Shown: positions 38,331 to 47,593, numbered from the stretch's first letter. The stretch is DNA of 64,000 bases from Nonomuraea solani (GCF_900108335.1 NZ_FNVT01000009.1:363115-427114); one strand, 5' to 3'. Notes: generated by a model not told the origin, from the letters alone. Made by a program: numbers and translations.

Positions 38331-38669
38331 ATGAAGAAGATCGCGTTCACTATCGCCGCCGTGGGGATGCTGCTCACCGCAGCCCCAACCGCCCAGGCGG
38401 AAACCCATCAGCTCGCAGACAACATGGGGACGATCACTGCCCTCGGCCCTGTAGCGCCGAGTTGCGTGCACCGTGAGGTTCGGGACCACTCAGGGACGGT
38501 GGGAGTCGACGAGTTATACACGTGGAACCAGTGCAATGAAGACAAGTGGCTAAAGGTCATCATCGCCTGGGGGCCGGACTCTCCATGCAGGCTGCTGGAA
38601 GACGGACATGGGAGGGTCATATTCTTCTGGCCGGCGCCTGGCCAGTACGACAGGCTCGAAACCTGCTGA
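38331..38669 (+). CDS. Small secreted protein, unknown
   Basis: A 112-residue product preceded by GGAGA. The signal peptide is clear (KKIAFTIAAVGMLLTAAPTA, cleavage after QA at about 23). The mature part is about 90 residues with four Cys (SCVHRE, NQCNED, SPCRLL, ETC end), suggesting two disulfides. No family was recognised. It is the first of three closely spaced small secreted gene units, the second of which is broken. Confidence 0.6.
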   Translation: MKKIAFTIAAVGMLLTAAPTAQAETHQLADNMGTITALGPVAPSCVHREVRDHSGTVGVDELYTWNQCNEDKWLKVIIAWGPDSPCRLLEDGHGRVIFFWPAPGQYDRLETC

Positions 38670-38803
38670 CGATAAACCACCTATCCGACCACTCGCTTCC
38701 GACGCGCAGCACCACACGCCATCTCGGTGGTCGGCTTGACTGTCGCAGTGCGGACGCTGGTCATTCAACGATGGTGCTAGAAGGCAAGGCTCAGGAGGGT
38801 TGG

Positions 38804-39167
38804 ATGAAACGCGTAACAACCCGTTCAGCTAACGCGCCGGCCTTAGTAGTCATATTACTGGGTTGGCAATGCCGGCACAGGCAGTGACGGAGAGAGCGAC
38901 GGCCTCGGCGGGCATCTTCACGAGGCTGATAAATGTGGGACCGACCGGCGCGTCGATGACAGCTTCCCCGAAGGGTTACGTGCGCACGACTGCAACGAAA
39001 GCGACTCACAAATCTGGCACCTATATCGCTGGGACTGGGGCGCCCGGCTCTTCCCCTTCGAGAACAGCTCGTTGATCGTCATGGACTCGAAGGCCACGAG
39101 CCTGTCCATGCCAGGCCTTGGGCAGTTGCTCAAAGCCGCAGGGACCGTCGGTATCTACGCGGCATAA
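38804..39167 (+). pseudogene. Secreted protein pseudogene, ricin-B-lectin-like
   Basis: AGGAGG lies five bases before an ATG opening MKRVTTRSANAPALVVILLG. A one-base shift is needed to complete a signal peptide (LAMPAQA), then IFTRLINVG. A second shift gives VDDSFPEGLRAHDCNES and SQIWHLYRWDWGARLF, which resembles the QxW pattern of ricin-type lectin repeats, ending at TAA 39167. At least two frameshifts make it a pseudogene unless the sequence is in error. The lectin call is tentative. Confidence 0.45.
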
Positions 39168-39388
39168 CCGTCAGCAGATCCGGCCTTGGGAGGTCTCGGC
39201 CCTCCGGGGTGCCTTCGTCATCGACCGGCCCGCTCCTCCGTCAAGCCGCTCGCCAGTATGCGTCGCCTTGGCTCATGCCTTTCGGACTGTAACCCGGTTA
39301 ACGCGGAACAGCTGTTCACTAACGACGGTTGACTATGCCTAGATCCTTCTTTACGGTTTTAGTGCCACAGTTGGACGAGGGAAAGAGA

Positions 39389-39892
39389 GTGATAAAAATG
39401 CTCAGCCTTACGCGCTTACGGACTCTCATCAAATCGCTCGGGATGACCCTCGTCGCAGCGTCGACTTTCTTCGTTCCCCAAGCGCTCTCGACAACCCCGG
39501 AAATTGCCGCGACGCCGGCCTACCTAACCAAGGTACAATACCTGACGAAGTATGTAGATCCTGGGATGTATGCCCAGATCGAGCGACGCATCTGGATAAG
39601 CGCCGGAAACTATGAGCGCGTACTTCTCATTGACGATGACCTCGACGCCCCATTCAAAGACCGAATTTATGGAAAAATGTACCTCGGCACTGGATGGTAC
39701 ACTTGGCGGCAAAGCATCCGAGGCACGAATACCTGGGCCGTGTACCTTGGGACAAGTGTATTAGATCCCGACAACCCTGATTGGACGACCAGCACGTGGC
39801 AGTTTAATCACGACTTGTCGCCCTGTACGTTGTGTGACGCTGATTTGCACTTGTACGAATGGGGTGGGTGGCTGCGCCCGCTAGATTGGTAG
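39389..39892 (+). CDS. Secreted protein with GWYTW motif, unknown
   Basis: About 167 residues from a GTG at 39389 (an ATG at 39398 is possible); GAGGG precedes by seven bases. The hydrophobic segment LIKSLGMTLVAASTFFVPQA suggests export. The mature domain contains GTGWYTWRQS and LDPDNPDW, and two near-terminal Cys (SPCTLCD). Codon use is markedly AT-richer than neighbours, suggesting transfer. The same GWYTW-x-PDNP layout is found in the remnant next to the second RHS gene at 47.6-47.97 kb. Confidence 0.6.
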   Translation: MIKMLSLTRLRTLIKSLGMTLVAASTFFVPQALSTTPEIAATPAYLTKVQYLTKYVDPGMYAQIERRIWISAGNYERVLLIDDDLDAPFKDRIYGKMYLGTGWYTWRQSIRGTNTWAVYLGTSVLDPDNPDWTTSTWQFNHDLSPCTLCDADLHLYEWGGWLRPLDW

Positions 39893-40403
39893 ATAGGCAC
39901 CACCCAGCGCAACGCCCCGACTTCAACTGTGATGCCTTCCATTAAGGTGGCGCTCGCCATCGTCGTCCGCGCTCGTGTCAAGCAGCAGACCGTAGGACCT
40001 GCAGAGGTCCCCGACATGGACGTTGCGGGTCGTGCCCACCTCGGCGACGATGGCTGCGGTCCTGGCCAAAGCCGAGACGAACCCGGCGAACGAGTGGGCA
40101 CAGCCGAACTCGCCGTCGGGGTCGCCTCCACCGGGCCCGTGGGGCTCGAAAAATTCAGCTCGGCTATGCGACCTGCGAATACTCATTGATCAGGCCCCCG
40201 AGGATCGGCCGCCGCTCGACCCGTACCGCAGGCAACTCCGCCACCGGCGACGCCGGATCGGGTGGTCGCTGTTGCAGTGATCGATGTGGCCGGTGCCGGT
40301 TGTGGTGGCAGACATACTCGCCGAGCACAACGCGGAGATGGCGTGTGGGGCTCGAATACTCGACTCACGTGGTGACCTGCAGCTATTGGCAGACGCGCGG
40401 ATC
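39893..40403. other. Intergenic region, possible decayed gene
   Basis: A minus-strand frame at 39923-40186 contains SFAGFVSALARTAAIVAEVG, which looks somewhat protein-like, but no start site, family or upstream continuation was recognised. The rest shows nothing specific. Confidence 0.3.
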
Positions 40404-40489
40404 TTGAGCGTCACCGTCAAAGCGATCGCTCAAAACGGCTTGTGCAGTCGCTCAATTCGATTGAGCGACTGCACAACATCGCTTGAGCG
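40404..40489. promoter_or_regulatory. Heptamer array and long palindrome upstream of the WD40 gene
   Basis: TTGAGCG or its complement CGCTCAA occurs five times (40404, 40427, 40449, 40461, 40483). The third and fourth are the core of a perfect 35-bp palindrome at 40441-40475: TGTGCAGTCGCTCAAT, centre TCG, ATTGAGCGACTGCACA. Such an array is expected of an operator or iteron cluster; the protein that binds is unknown. It ends about 120 bp before the WD40 gene. Confidence 0.6.
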
Positions 40490-40611
40490 TCCGCTTAATA
40501 GATGATCTTTGCTTATCAAAGGCTTGCAGGTGAGACCGTCGAACGAGATTTTCGGCACTCGCAGGGCTGGGTTGATGTTCTGGTTCAGGACTGGCTACTA
40601 CAGTCTTGATC

Positions 40612-41655
40612 ATGGCTTCCTTATCCGTCATCCGGTCCAGCGCGAATCCCTGGGAAAGGTCGATCTGGGACTTCGACCTCGTCCAGGTGGGCGGGCGGCC
40701 GCTGATCGTCTGCGCCGACTCCAGCGGCTCGGTGTACACGTGGGACCCGCTGGAGGACCGCTGGGGCAGCTACCAGCTGGACATGCCGTTCCGGCCGGAG
40801 GACAGCTATGACTTCATCGATGTGTACGCGATCGGGGCCGTCGTCCTGGACGGCCGGATCGTGGTCGGCGGAGGCTCGGACCACCAGCCGTTCGCACAGT
40901 GGGACCTGGAGACCGGCGCGGTGGAGATTTCCGCGGACACCACGCATGCCGCTCTCGGCAAGGTAATCGGGATTGAGATGGACGGACGGCCGATGCTCGT
41001 CGGCGCCGACCAGAGCACCAGTCCCCGCGTTCGTGTGTATGACGTCGAGCGGCGCGAGATGTACGCCGAGCTGCTCGGCGCGCATCTCGACGGCATCGGC
41101 GCTCTGGCGTCGGGAACCCTTGGGGAGCGGCCGGTGCTCCTCTCCAGCAGCTGGGACGGAAGTGTCGAGCTATGGGACCTCCGGGAGAAACGCAGCCTCG
41201 TCCAGTCCGCAAAAACGGGCCCCAGCTTGATGGGAGCCGCCCTGGTGCCGGTGAATGGGCGACCACGCATTGTCGGAGCGGAGGGTGAGGCGGTCTGGCT
41301 CGTCGATCCCGAGACGGGCGAAGAGGATGAAGCGCTCGCCTGGCCGGCGGAGATCACCGAGCGGATCGAGGAGGGTGAGTTCGAAGACGACTTCACGTGC
41401 ATAGACGCCGGGCTCGTCGGCGGGCGTCCGGTGGCGGTGACGGGCTCGGAGGAGGGCCGGGTCTGCGCCTGGGATCTAGAGGAAGGCCGCATCATCGGCG
41501 AGCCGCTCATCGAGCACGAGGGGGAGGTCTCCACCGTCCGCCTCACCGATCTGGATGGCCGGACTGTTGCGATCACGGCAGGACGAGACGGCCAGGTGAG
41601 CCTGTGGGACCTCCAACTCCTCCAGATCGCGGCAGCGCCAAGCCACAGCCGCTGA
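40612..41655 (+). CDS. WD40-like beta-propeller protein
   Basis: A 347-residue cytoplasmic propeller. Repeats show the WD pattern: SGSVYTWDPLED, FAQWDLETG, DGSVELWDLREK, EGRVCAWDLEEG and DGQVSLWDLQLL, each preceded by a GRPxxV strand. There is no signal peptide or fused catalytic domain. The ATG at 40612 is chosen; an upstream TTG is two codons earlier. Such stand-alone propellers act as interaction scaffolds in actinomycetes. No clear partner gene is adjacent. Confidence 0.8.
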   Translation: MASLSVIRSSANPWERSIWDFDLVQVGGRPLIVCADSSGSVYTWDPLEDRWGSYQLDMPFRPEDSYDFIDVYAIGAVVLDGRIVVGGGSDHQPFAQWDLETGAVEISADTTHAALGKVIGIEMDGRPMLVGADQSTSPRVRVYDVERREMYAELLGAHLDGIGALASGTLGERPVLLSSSWDGSVELWDLREKRSLVQSAKTGPSLMGAALVPVNGRPRIVGAEGEAVWLVDPETGEEDEALAWPAEITERIEEGEFEDDFTCIDAGLVGGRPVAVTGSEEGRVCAWDLEEGRIIGEPLIEHEGEVSTVRLTDLDGRTVAITAGRDGQVSLWDLQLLQIAAAPSHSR

Positions 41656-41682
41656 CGCACAAGCTTGGCCTGCCGAGCATCT

Positions 41683-41797
41683 CCCGGGAAACGATCGCAT
41701 CGAAGACGGGAAGCGACCTTTTATAGCGTCCCCTCCCTGCTGGCCAACGCCACTCGTGAACGCCCATAAGGGGCCGTTCTTGAGACGGCTGGACTGA
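41683..41797 (+). repeat. Degenerate dispersed repeat, copy 1
   Basis: It contains CGGGAAACGATC, then CGGGAAGCGA and, 50 bases later, CGTGAACGCCC and the hairpin GCCGTTCTTGAGACGGC. The order recurs at 45163-45275 and partly at 44071-44150. It lies right after the WD40 stop and may serve as its terminator. Confidence 0.5.
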
Positions 41798-41848
41798 GGT
41801 TGACGGGATCCCGTCTGATCATCGCGATCAGGCGGGATCTTGTGTTCT

Positions 41849-41979
41849 GTCCTGTGCCGACGAAGGTTGAGCGTGTGCCATCGAACCTTGATCGGCGTCA
41901 ATCCGGGTCACGGGTACGCGGCTGTGCGTGATCACCCGACCTTCGGTGGCACGGCTGGGTAAGGTTCGCTGACACGGGG
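41849..41979 (+). repeat. 131-bp inverted repeat, left arm
   Basis: It pairs with 42752-42882 in inverted orientation with only about four mismatches. It includes GACGAAGGTTGAGCGTG at the outer end and GCTGACACGGGG at the inner end. No coding or tRNA function is evident. Confidence 0.85.
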
Positions 41980-42115
41980 CAGGTGGGTGGTGGCGATGCC
42001 AGCGAGTTCCGACAGCGCTTGTCGCCGAGATCCGACAGCACTCCGTGATCTTCGCGCGTGCGAAATGTCGGTGAGAGGCAGCAGCGCCCATGCCTTCGTT
42101 GCCGCGATGGTTGGA

Positions 42116-42589
42116 CTACGACGCGACACGCCGAGGGGTGGCGAAGCGCTCTGCGGCGGCTGTGATGAACGTCGACACCGCAGCTTCGAACTCAGCCTCA
42201 CGGAGCTTGAGCTCGGCCTGGTCGGCGGCGTCGCGCAGCGCGTCCATGTGTGCGAACGCAGCGTCGGCATGCGGATCAGGCTGACCTGACACCAAGTGCA
42301 GCCGGAAGCGTGCAGCCTCGGCCAGGGCGCCCAGGCGATCGGCCTCGGCGCGCGCCTGATCGCGTTCGGCAGAATCCGACCGCCGGAGCCACACGGCGAC
42401 GACAGCGCGCTTGAGCTCGCTTATAGCGGCGGCGAACTCAATGTGGGCGGCCAGGCGTTCCTGGCGCAGCCGCTCATCACGCGCGACCGCCTCAGCCCGC
42501 ACGGCGGTCCGCTGCTGGAACAGGTAGGTGCTGAAGGACCCCAGGAGGGTCCCGAAGACTGCGATCAAACTCCCAAGAACAGCGCTCAC
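42116..42589 (-). CDS. Small membrane-anchored coiled-coil protein
   Basis: About 157 residues. A single N-terminal membrane helix (VLGSLIAVFGTLLGSFSTYL) is followed by long charged helices (RAEAVARDERLRQERLAAHI, AERDQARAEADRLGALAEAA). The start is GTG 42589 or TTG 42595, both with weak sites. It is the only gene inside the 131-bp inverted repeats. No family name is recognised; similar helix-plus-coil proteins are common in actinomycete accessory regions. Confidence 0.55.
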   Translation of the reverse strand: MSAVLGSLIAVFGTLLGSFSTYLFQQRTAVRAEAVARDERLRQERLAAHIEFAAAISELKRAVVAVWLRRSDSAERDQARAEADRLGALAEAARFRLHLVSGQPDPHADAAFAHMDALRDAADQAELKLREAEFEAAVSTFITAAAERFATPRRVAS

Positions 42590-42751
42590 CCGCAAGATTT
42601 GACCATATCCGGCGCCCGAGCCAAAGGCAGATGGTCATCGTCTTCGGGGCGCGCCCCGACCCATGGCTTCACGGACGGCACGCGGCAGCAACCGAAGGAG
42701 GCAGACATGAGCCCGGCTTTCGGCCGGTGGGGGCGCGGTTCAGCGGCCGGT

Positions 42752-42882
42752 CCCCGTGTCAGCGGACCTTACCCAGCCGTGCCACCGAAGGTTGGGCGAT
42801 CACGCACAGCCGCGTACCCGTGACCCGGATTGACGCCGATCAAGGTTCGATGGCACACGCTCAACCTTCGTCGACACAGGAC
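42752..42882 (-). repeat. 131-bp inverted repeat, right arm
   Basis: This is the reverse-complement partner of 41849-41979, about 97% identical. The outer boundaries of both arms are abrupt (CACAGGAC here). Confidence 0.85.
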
Positions 42883-43079
42883 GGTTTCGAGGGTTTCCGA
42901 ATCGGGTTCGTCCTGGTTTTGGGAGCTGCGGAGCGGGTGTCCGGGAGCCCGGGTGGTGTCAGGGCGCTGGTGGAGGTCGGAGTTCGCATCGCTCGGCATG
43001 GCGATGTCGGCTCCGGGCTGGGTGCAGCGACACGGTGATCTGCAGCGGGTAATGGCGCAGGCGGCGGCCTGCTCCGGCC

Positions 43080-43340
43080 CGTGAGCGGCGAGCGGTTGAG
43101 GCGCTCTGCTGGGATCTCGGGGATGCCGGCGGATGTGTCAGGGTCATCTGGGAGTTGGTTGGTGTGGCGTCACTGGTCGAGGAAGTGGTCGTTGGCGACG
43201 GTGACGAGCAGCGCGACCAGGATGGTCTGGGCGACGAGGCCGTGGGTGAGCCGGCTCTTTGGGTCACTCAGGTCGAGGTCGTGGCCCTTGAGACGGCCGT
43301 TGAGCCCTTCGGCGTTTATCGCCCTGACGGTGGAGTACGT
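43080..43340 (-). pseudogene. C-terminal fragment of a transposase-like protein with in-frame stop
   Basis: The minus frame gives INAEGLNGRLKGHDLDLSDP, then KSRLTHGLVAQTILVALLVT and VANDHFLDQ, then TGA where Trp would be expected, then RHTNQLPDDPDTSAGIPEIP. The compositional periodicity is that of a real gene, but start and N-terminus are missing. I associate this motif with actinobacterial transposase or phage-like proteins, with limited certainty. Confidence 0.4.
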
Positions 43341-43419
43341 CCCTCGCCACGATCTGAAGGGCCACGTGATCCCGTCGGCTGTTGCGGAATGATGGCGGCT
43401 GCCGACGAAGGAGATGGCT

Positions 43420-44016
43420 ATGAGCAGCGTGACGGCCGATGACTATCGCTGGCTGGAGGAGTTCGATTACCGCTTCGACTCCGGCTTCTGCTTCACCTTC
43501 GCCAAGGCGCTTGATCCGGAGGAGGTGCTGCGTCGCCTTCGGGCCATGGACGACCCCGACTACATCGGCCCGGGCGGCATCGAGGTGGGCGCTGCATCGG
43601 GGGGATCCGTCATGATCGAATGGGGTGGCTACGCGGGCATCATGCGAGACGTGGTTCGTGATCTGTCGGCCGGTGCGGTCATCGCCGGCGTCAAGCGCAA
43701 CGTCAACTGGAAGACCACCTTCCTCTACGCCGCCGACGGCCGAGTTCGCGCCAGGTTCGATCCCATGTACCGCAGTTACAGCCCCACCCGCCACCCGGAC
43801 GACCAACTTCTCGACGGCGAGTATCTCAACATGATCCCCGGCTACCAGGATCCCGGCGACGGGTTCATCGACCGCCACCTCCCGGCCGCACTCGCCCTTG
43901 CCGAGCACCGTACCGGCGTCCGTCTAGAACCTCGGCACCTGCAGTCGATGCCCTCGTACGCGTCCATCGCGCACTACTACTCGCCTGAGCATGGCGGCGC
44001 GCCGGAACTTGCCTGA
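43420..44016 (+). CDS. DUF6461-like protein
   Basis: A 198-residue soluble protein; GAAGGAG lies six bases before the ATG at 43420 (a second ATG at 43414 overlaps the site). The sequence DYRWLEEFDYRFDSGFCFTF, then IEWGGYAGIMRDVVRDLSAG and AADGRVRARFDPMYRSYSP resembles the actinobacterial DUF6461 group, which are immunity-like small proteins often found near toxins or in arrays. The function is unproven. No toxin gene is adjacent. Confidence 0.7.
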   Translation: MSSVTADDYRWLEEFDYRFDSGFCFTFAKALDPEEVLRRLRAMDDPDYIGPGGIEVGAASGGSVMIEWGGYAGIMRDVVRDLSAGAVIAGVKRNVNWKTTFLYAADGRVRARFDPMYRSYSPTRHPDDQLLDGEYLNMIPGYQDPGDGFIDRHLPAALALAEHRTGVRLEPRHLQSMPSYASIAHYYSPEHGGAPELA

Positions 44017-44346
44017 CATCACCCCCAGGCCCTACCGCGTCCGAGTCGTGCAGAGGGGCCTCGGCGGAGGTCGGGAAACGATCACTCTCCATGCGGGAAG
44101 CGATCAAGGTAGTGCTCCCTCCGATGCGGGTGGGGCTCACACGTGAACGCCTTCTCAGCGAGGCATGGGCCGATGACCATGAGCGGATCCCGAGGAACGA
44201 GTGGGTGATCCACTGACGATGGTGGATCTGTGGGCTCGAGTGCGGCCGGCTGCTGCTGTAATCGCGGCGAGACCAACGCATGCGAAGATCGCCGTTTCGG
44301 CCCGTGTCGACGAGTGCCGGACCCCATGCGAGGAGAAGCATCACTG
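44017..44346. other. Intergenic with degenerate repeat copy
   Basis: It holds a partial copy (44071-44150) of the dispersed repeat described at 41683 (CGGGAAACGATC, then ATGCGGGAAGCGATC). No gene was supported. Confidence 0.45.
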
Positions 44347-45144
44347 ATGAGGCGATGGACGACGTTCCTGACGCTCACCGTGACGGGGTTAGCCCTCCTC
44401 GGTGTCCCCGCCGTCGGCGCGGCCAAGGCCGGCGACCCGGTCGCGGCGATTCAGCGCCAGTTGGTCAAAGGACACGGCGTGCGGATCACCGAATACAGTA
44501 CGTTCAACTCGGGCCCATTCCTAGGCTGGGAGCGCTTCAAGCCGACGAAGGGCGTCGTCGGATTCGGTGATGGCAAGGTGGTGGCGACCGACCTGTGGCA
44601 TTACCAGTTGGGGGAGGCAGGCGTTCGCGATCTCTGCATCGGCAAACGCCTGTGGGAGTACGACCCGAAAGACAAGCCGCGGAACGGCAAGAAGTGGGTC
44701 ACCTTCAAGCATCCCTGCGTACTGCGCCTGGAGACGGGATACCTGCGTTTGGACAAGCCGGACGTGCTCGCAGCCGTCCTGGCGACCACGACGACCACCA
44801 AAGCCTCGGATACCTACGACGGATCGCCCACGACGCTCCGCGAAGGATCGATCTCGTTCCGTCAGCTATGGAATGTCAGACCGGAGCTGCGCGACGGCAC
44901 CATGGAGAATGAACACGCCGACTGGGAAATCGATTGGCGGCTGTGGATCGGCCAGGACGGCCTCGTACGCCGGGCCTGGTCCAAGTGGCGGGAGCCGGAA
45001 GGCGAGAAGTGGAAGGGCGCCACCGATGGCCAGGGCTGGTTCGGCTTCGTCAAGGATGTCCGCTACTCGGACTGGGGAATCAAGCTCACCATCAAGCCTC
45101 CGCCCACCGCTCAGACCATCGCCCTCAACAAGCTGAAGCACTGA
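44347..45144 (+). CDS. Secreted protein, unknown
   Basis: A 265-residue exported protein. The signal peptide is RWTTFLTLTVTGLALLGVPA with cleavage after VGAA-KA. The mature part shows repeated W-rich strands (DLWHYQLGEAGVRDLCIGKR, WEIDWRLWIGQDGLVRRAWS) suggestive of a beta-rich LolA/LppX-like fold, though this is not certain. The Cys pair is in DLCIGK and KHPCVLR. The ATG at 44347 follows GAGGAGAAG at a long spacing. The upstream frame back to 44230 looks unlike a leader and is rejected. Confidence 0.6.
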   Translation: MRRWTTFLTLTVTGLALLGVPAVGAAKAGDPVAAIQRQLVKGHGVRITEYSTFNSGPFLGWERFKPTKGVVGFGDGKVVATDLWHYQLGEAGVRDLCIGKRLWEYDPKDKPRNGKKWVTFKHPCVLRLETGYLRLDKPDVLAAVLATTTTTKASDTYDGSPTTLREGSISFRQLWNVRPELRDGTMENEHADWEIDWRLWIGQDGLVRRAWSKWREPEGEKWKGATDGQGWFGFVKDVRYSDWGIKLTIKPPPTAQTIALNKLKH

Positions 45145-46640
45145 GTGGCGAGCCCTGACACGGGCGCTGCATCCAGTGCGGGAAGCGATCTTGTGAGTAC
45201 CTGCTCCGCTCCAGGCCAATCCCCTTCGTGAACACCCCAGGTGGAGCCGTTCTTGAAACGGCTGGAAGTGGTAACGGTGCTGGGGGGCGAGAGGGAGCGC
45301 GCCGGGCGGCAGCGTGGAGAAAGGCTGTCTGATCTGGCGTCACAAGGGTTAGGCGCTCATCCCGCCGTCCCCCGAGCATGGCGGGATATCCGGCCGAGCT
45401 CAATGAGCACGGCCCCGCCCCGATCCCGTTGCCGGCGCCGTTGAGAACCTCCTTCGCAAAGGCGGTCGGAGATGCTCGACCTTTCCTTCATGAATCGGCG
45501 GATGCGGTCCAGGCGGTCAGAGGGCGCGCATCGGATGGCGGCGCCGTCCCTCGCTGGGTCTATGCCCGAAAGCACGTGCTGTGGCGGTGATGCCTGCCGC
45601 TGTCCGGCGCATGTCCACGATCCGTGCGGGCCGGTGTTCGTCGCGCCGCTTGGCGGGAGCCCGGCGGAGTTCGTCCACGCCCGCAAGATCGCTGGTCTCA
45701 GCGTCGCCGCCGGTTGGTTGAGGCGAGTGGAGTGAGCACGCGGGTCATCGCGGCAAACCCGTCCGGCCGCCAAAGGTGGGGCGCGGGATGGCAAAGCTCT
45801 GCCCATTCGGCGGTGGGTCGCTGGGGTGAGGGCTGATGACGAACCTAGACTCATCCCAACGGACCCCTCGATGACCGCCTTAAACCCATCAATAACGCCG
45901 CCCGGCGGGCGGCTGGAGTCGTCCCAGTGATCACGGCAATCGTCTTCGGAATCGCGGCCGTCTCGGCCCTGGAAATCACTCTTCTTCTGGCTCTGCTGGG
46001 CCTGGCCGGCGCGGAGCTCTGCTCGTTGCTGCGCCGTCATCCGTACGGTGCTGCTGTCATGCGTGACCTGGCCGCGCAGGCGCGACAGCGCTGGCTCCTC
46101 GCGCAGGGCGCCGTCGGACGGCGCTGGTGGTCGCATAGTCGGTAGGGCGGCGCTGACCGGCATTGACGGATCCCTCGCCGTGTATGGGGGTGGGCCGGTA
46201 GCGAGTACGGCCGATTCGTCGAGTCGATCGATGCGGGGCTCGGAGCGGTTCGGGGCGAGGTGGCTGATGGCTTCGCCCTGGCCGGACCGGGTTGCATAAG
46301 CATGACCGTGGGGCCTTGGGCGGACTCGCCGTGTGAGTTGTCGCGAGGAAGGCTGCGGGTTCCGCCTCGGCGGTCGGCTGCTTGACGTCGTCGCTGGTTG
46401 ACGGGGCCACGGGTCACGCCGGGCGAGTGCTGGGGCCCATCGGGCGCGCTGGCGCTCCTAAGCCCGAGGTCATGCGTGGGGGTGACGATCGTCAGGCCAG
46501 AGAGTTGCGTCGGCTATCAGGGACTCGTGTCCGCGGTGATCGGCGGTGTTGCAGTGCGTTGTCGTCGCCGTCGTCCGGCTGTGTACGGGCAAGGCTTCTC
46601 GCTGAATGAATGATGGATCAAGAAGGGGATTGGGGCCGGG
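45145..46640. other. 1.5-kb stretch without a confident gene
   Basis: The left end carries another copy of the dispersed repeat (about 45163-45275). A short plus-strand frame at 45927-46145 (72 codons, GTG start) begins with a membrane helix (SALEITLLLALLGLAGAELC) but lacks a ribosome site and a family. The remaining frames are short or shadow-like. It may be decayed DNA. Confidence 0.4.
45163..45275 (+). repeat. Degenerate dispersed repeat, copy 3
   Basis: It shares GCGGGAAGCGATCTTGT, then CGTGAACACCC and GAGCCGTTCTTGAAACGGCT with copy 1 at 41683, in the same order and spacing. Confidence 0.5.
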
Positions 46641-47450
46641 ATGGGCGACGTTCAGCGGAAGTTCGAGTTGACCGGGCCACAGATCGCGGGCAGCGCGCTG
46701 GCCGCAGCGACCGCCGCGGTCGCGGCCTCGTATCTCGGGGTGGCCGGCACCGTGATCGGCGCGGCGCTGGTAAGTGTCGGCACCACGGTGGGCACCGCCG
46801 TGTACGCGCACTACCTCGAACGCACCGGTGAGAAGGTCAAGCGGCACACGGTGAGCGCCCAGCGCGGGCACGCCGCCGCGACGACGGTGATCGGCGGATC
46901 GCCCAACCTGGTGGCATCGGTAGAGGAGGCACCGCGCAGGAGGCTGCCGTGGGCCAGAGTGGCCATAGCCGCTGGGCTGGTGTTCGCCATCAGCATGGGC
47001 GGCATCCTGACCTACCAGACCGTAGCCGACCGTACCGTGGCCGAGCAGCTCACCGGCAAGCCCGCTCGCAAGGCCGCGCCCACCAAACCGGCGGCCGACA
47101 GGGACAAGGACGCAGCATCCGACGTCCCCGCTCGTCCGATGCGAACGGTGACCACTCCCTCGGTAAGCCCGTCCCCGAGCCCGGCGGCCACCCCTGCCCT
47201 CACTCCAGCACTCACTCCGGCGCCGGTTGCAACCCCGACACTCACAACGGCCTCGATGCCGGCCAGCGAGTCCACTCCTGCACCTGTGCCAACGGACACG
47301 GCCGGCGCTTCTGACTCCCCCCACATCGATGCGTCGTCCCCTGGACAGGAACCGAGTCCCCTCGGCGCGGTGCCGGGGTCCACCGAGCCGGCCAACCCGC
47401 GCCCACCGTCGGCCTGCCCTCCCATCGGCGAGCCTGCACCCATGTGCTGA
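46641..47450 (+). CDS. Membrane protein with Pro/Thr/Ser-rich tail
   Basis: A 269-residue protein preceded by GAAGGGG. Residues 10-55 are a Gly/Ala-rich hydrophobic hairpin (ALAAATAAVAASYLGVAG, VIGAALVSVGTTVGTAVYAH). A second helix lies near 110-130 (VAIAAGLVFAISMGGILTYQ), then an extracellular low-complexity tail of P, T, A and S repeats to the end. The tail is wall-spanning in style. The function is unknown; related actinomycete proteins are annotated only as hypothetical. Confidence 0.65.
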   Translation: MGDVQRKFELTGPQIAGSALAAATAAVAASYLGVAGTVIGAALVSVGTTVGTAVYAHYLERTGEKVKRHTVSAQRGHAAATTVIGGSPNLVASVEEAPRRRLPWARVAIAAGLVFAISMGGILTYQTVADRTVAEQLTGKPARKAAPTKPAADRDKDAASDVPARPMRTVTTPSVSPSPSPAATPALTPALTPAPVATPTLTTASMPASESTPAPVPTDTAGASDSPHIDASSPGQEPSPLGAVPGSTEPANPRPPSACPPIGEPAPMC

Positions 47451-47504
47451 TCCCGGGTACCTTGCTGACGGCGCCGGTGATCGCCGCGGCAAGCCATCTT
47501 GGCC

Positions 47505-47575
47505 CAGTTCCCAGGCGCTGGGCGGGCTTGGGTGATCGCCTCACGGGTCGGCGCCTGCCAGCGCGCCCCTGGCGC
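47505..47575 (-). mobile_element. Scrap of the IS4-family element
   Basis: About 70 bp (GGGCTTGGGTGATCGCC, GGTCGGCGCCTGCCAGCGCG) match 15527-15593 with a few changes. It represents the ARWQAPTRGAITQA part of that transposase. The rest of the element is absent here. Confidence 0.65.
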
Positions 47576-47593
47576 CAGGGCCCAGTGTGCCCG

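Noticed and set aside
41849..41979. Possible tRNA or attachment site because of GGTTCGA in the inverted repeat
   Set aside because: No acceptor, anticodon or D arms can be folded around it; the motif alone is not evidence.
45357..46417. Several 60-270 codon frames on both strands
   Set aside because: No ribosome sites, family signatures or consistent codon bias; treated as non-coding.
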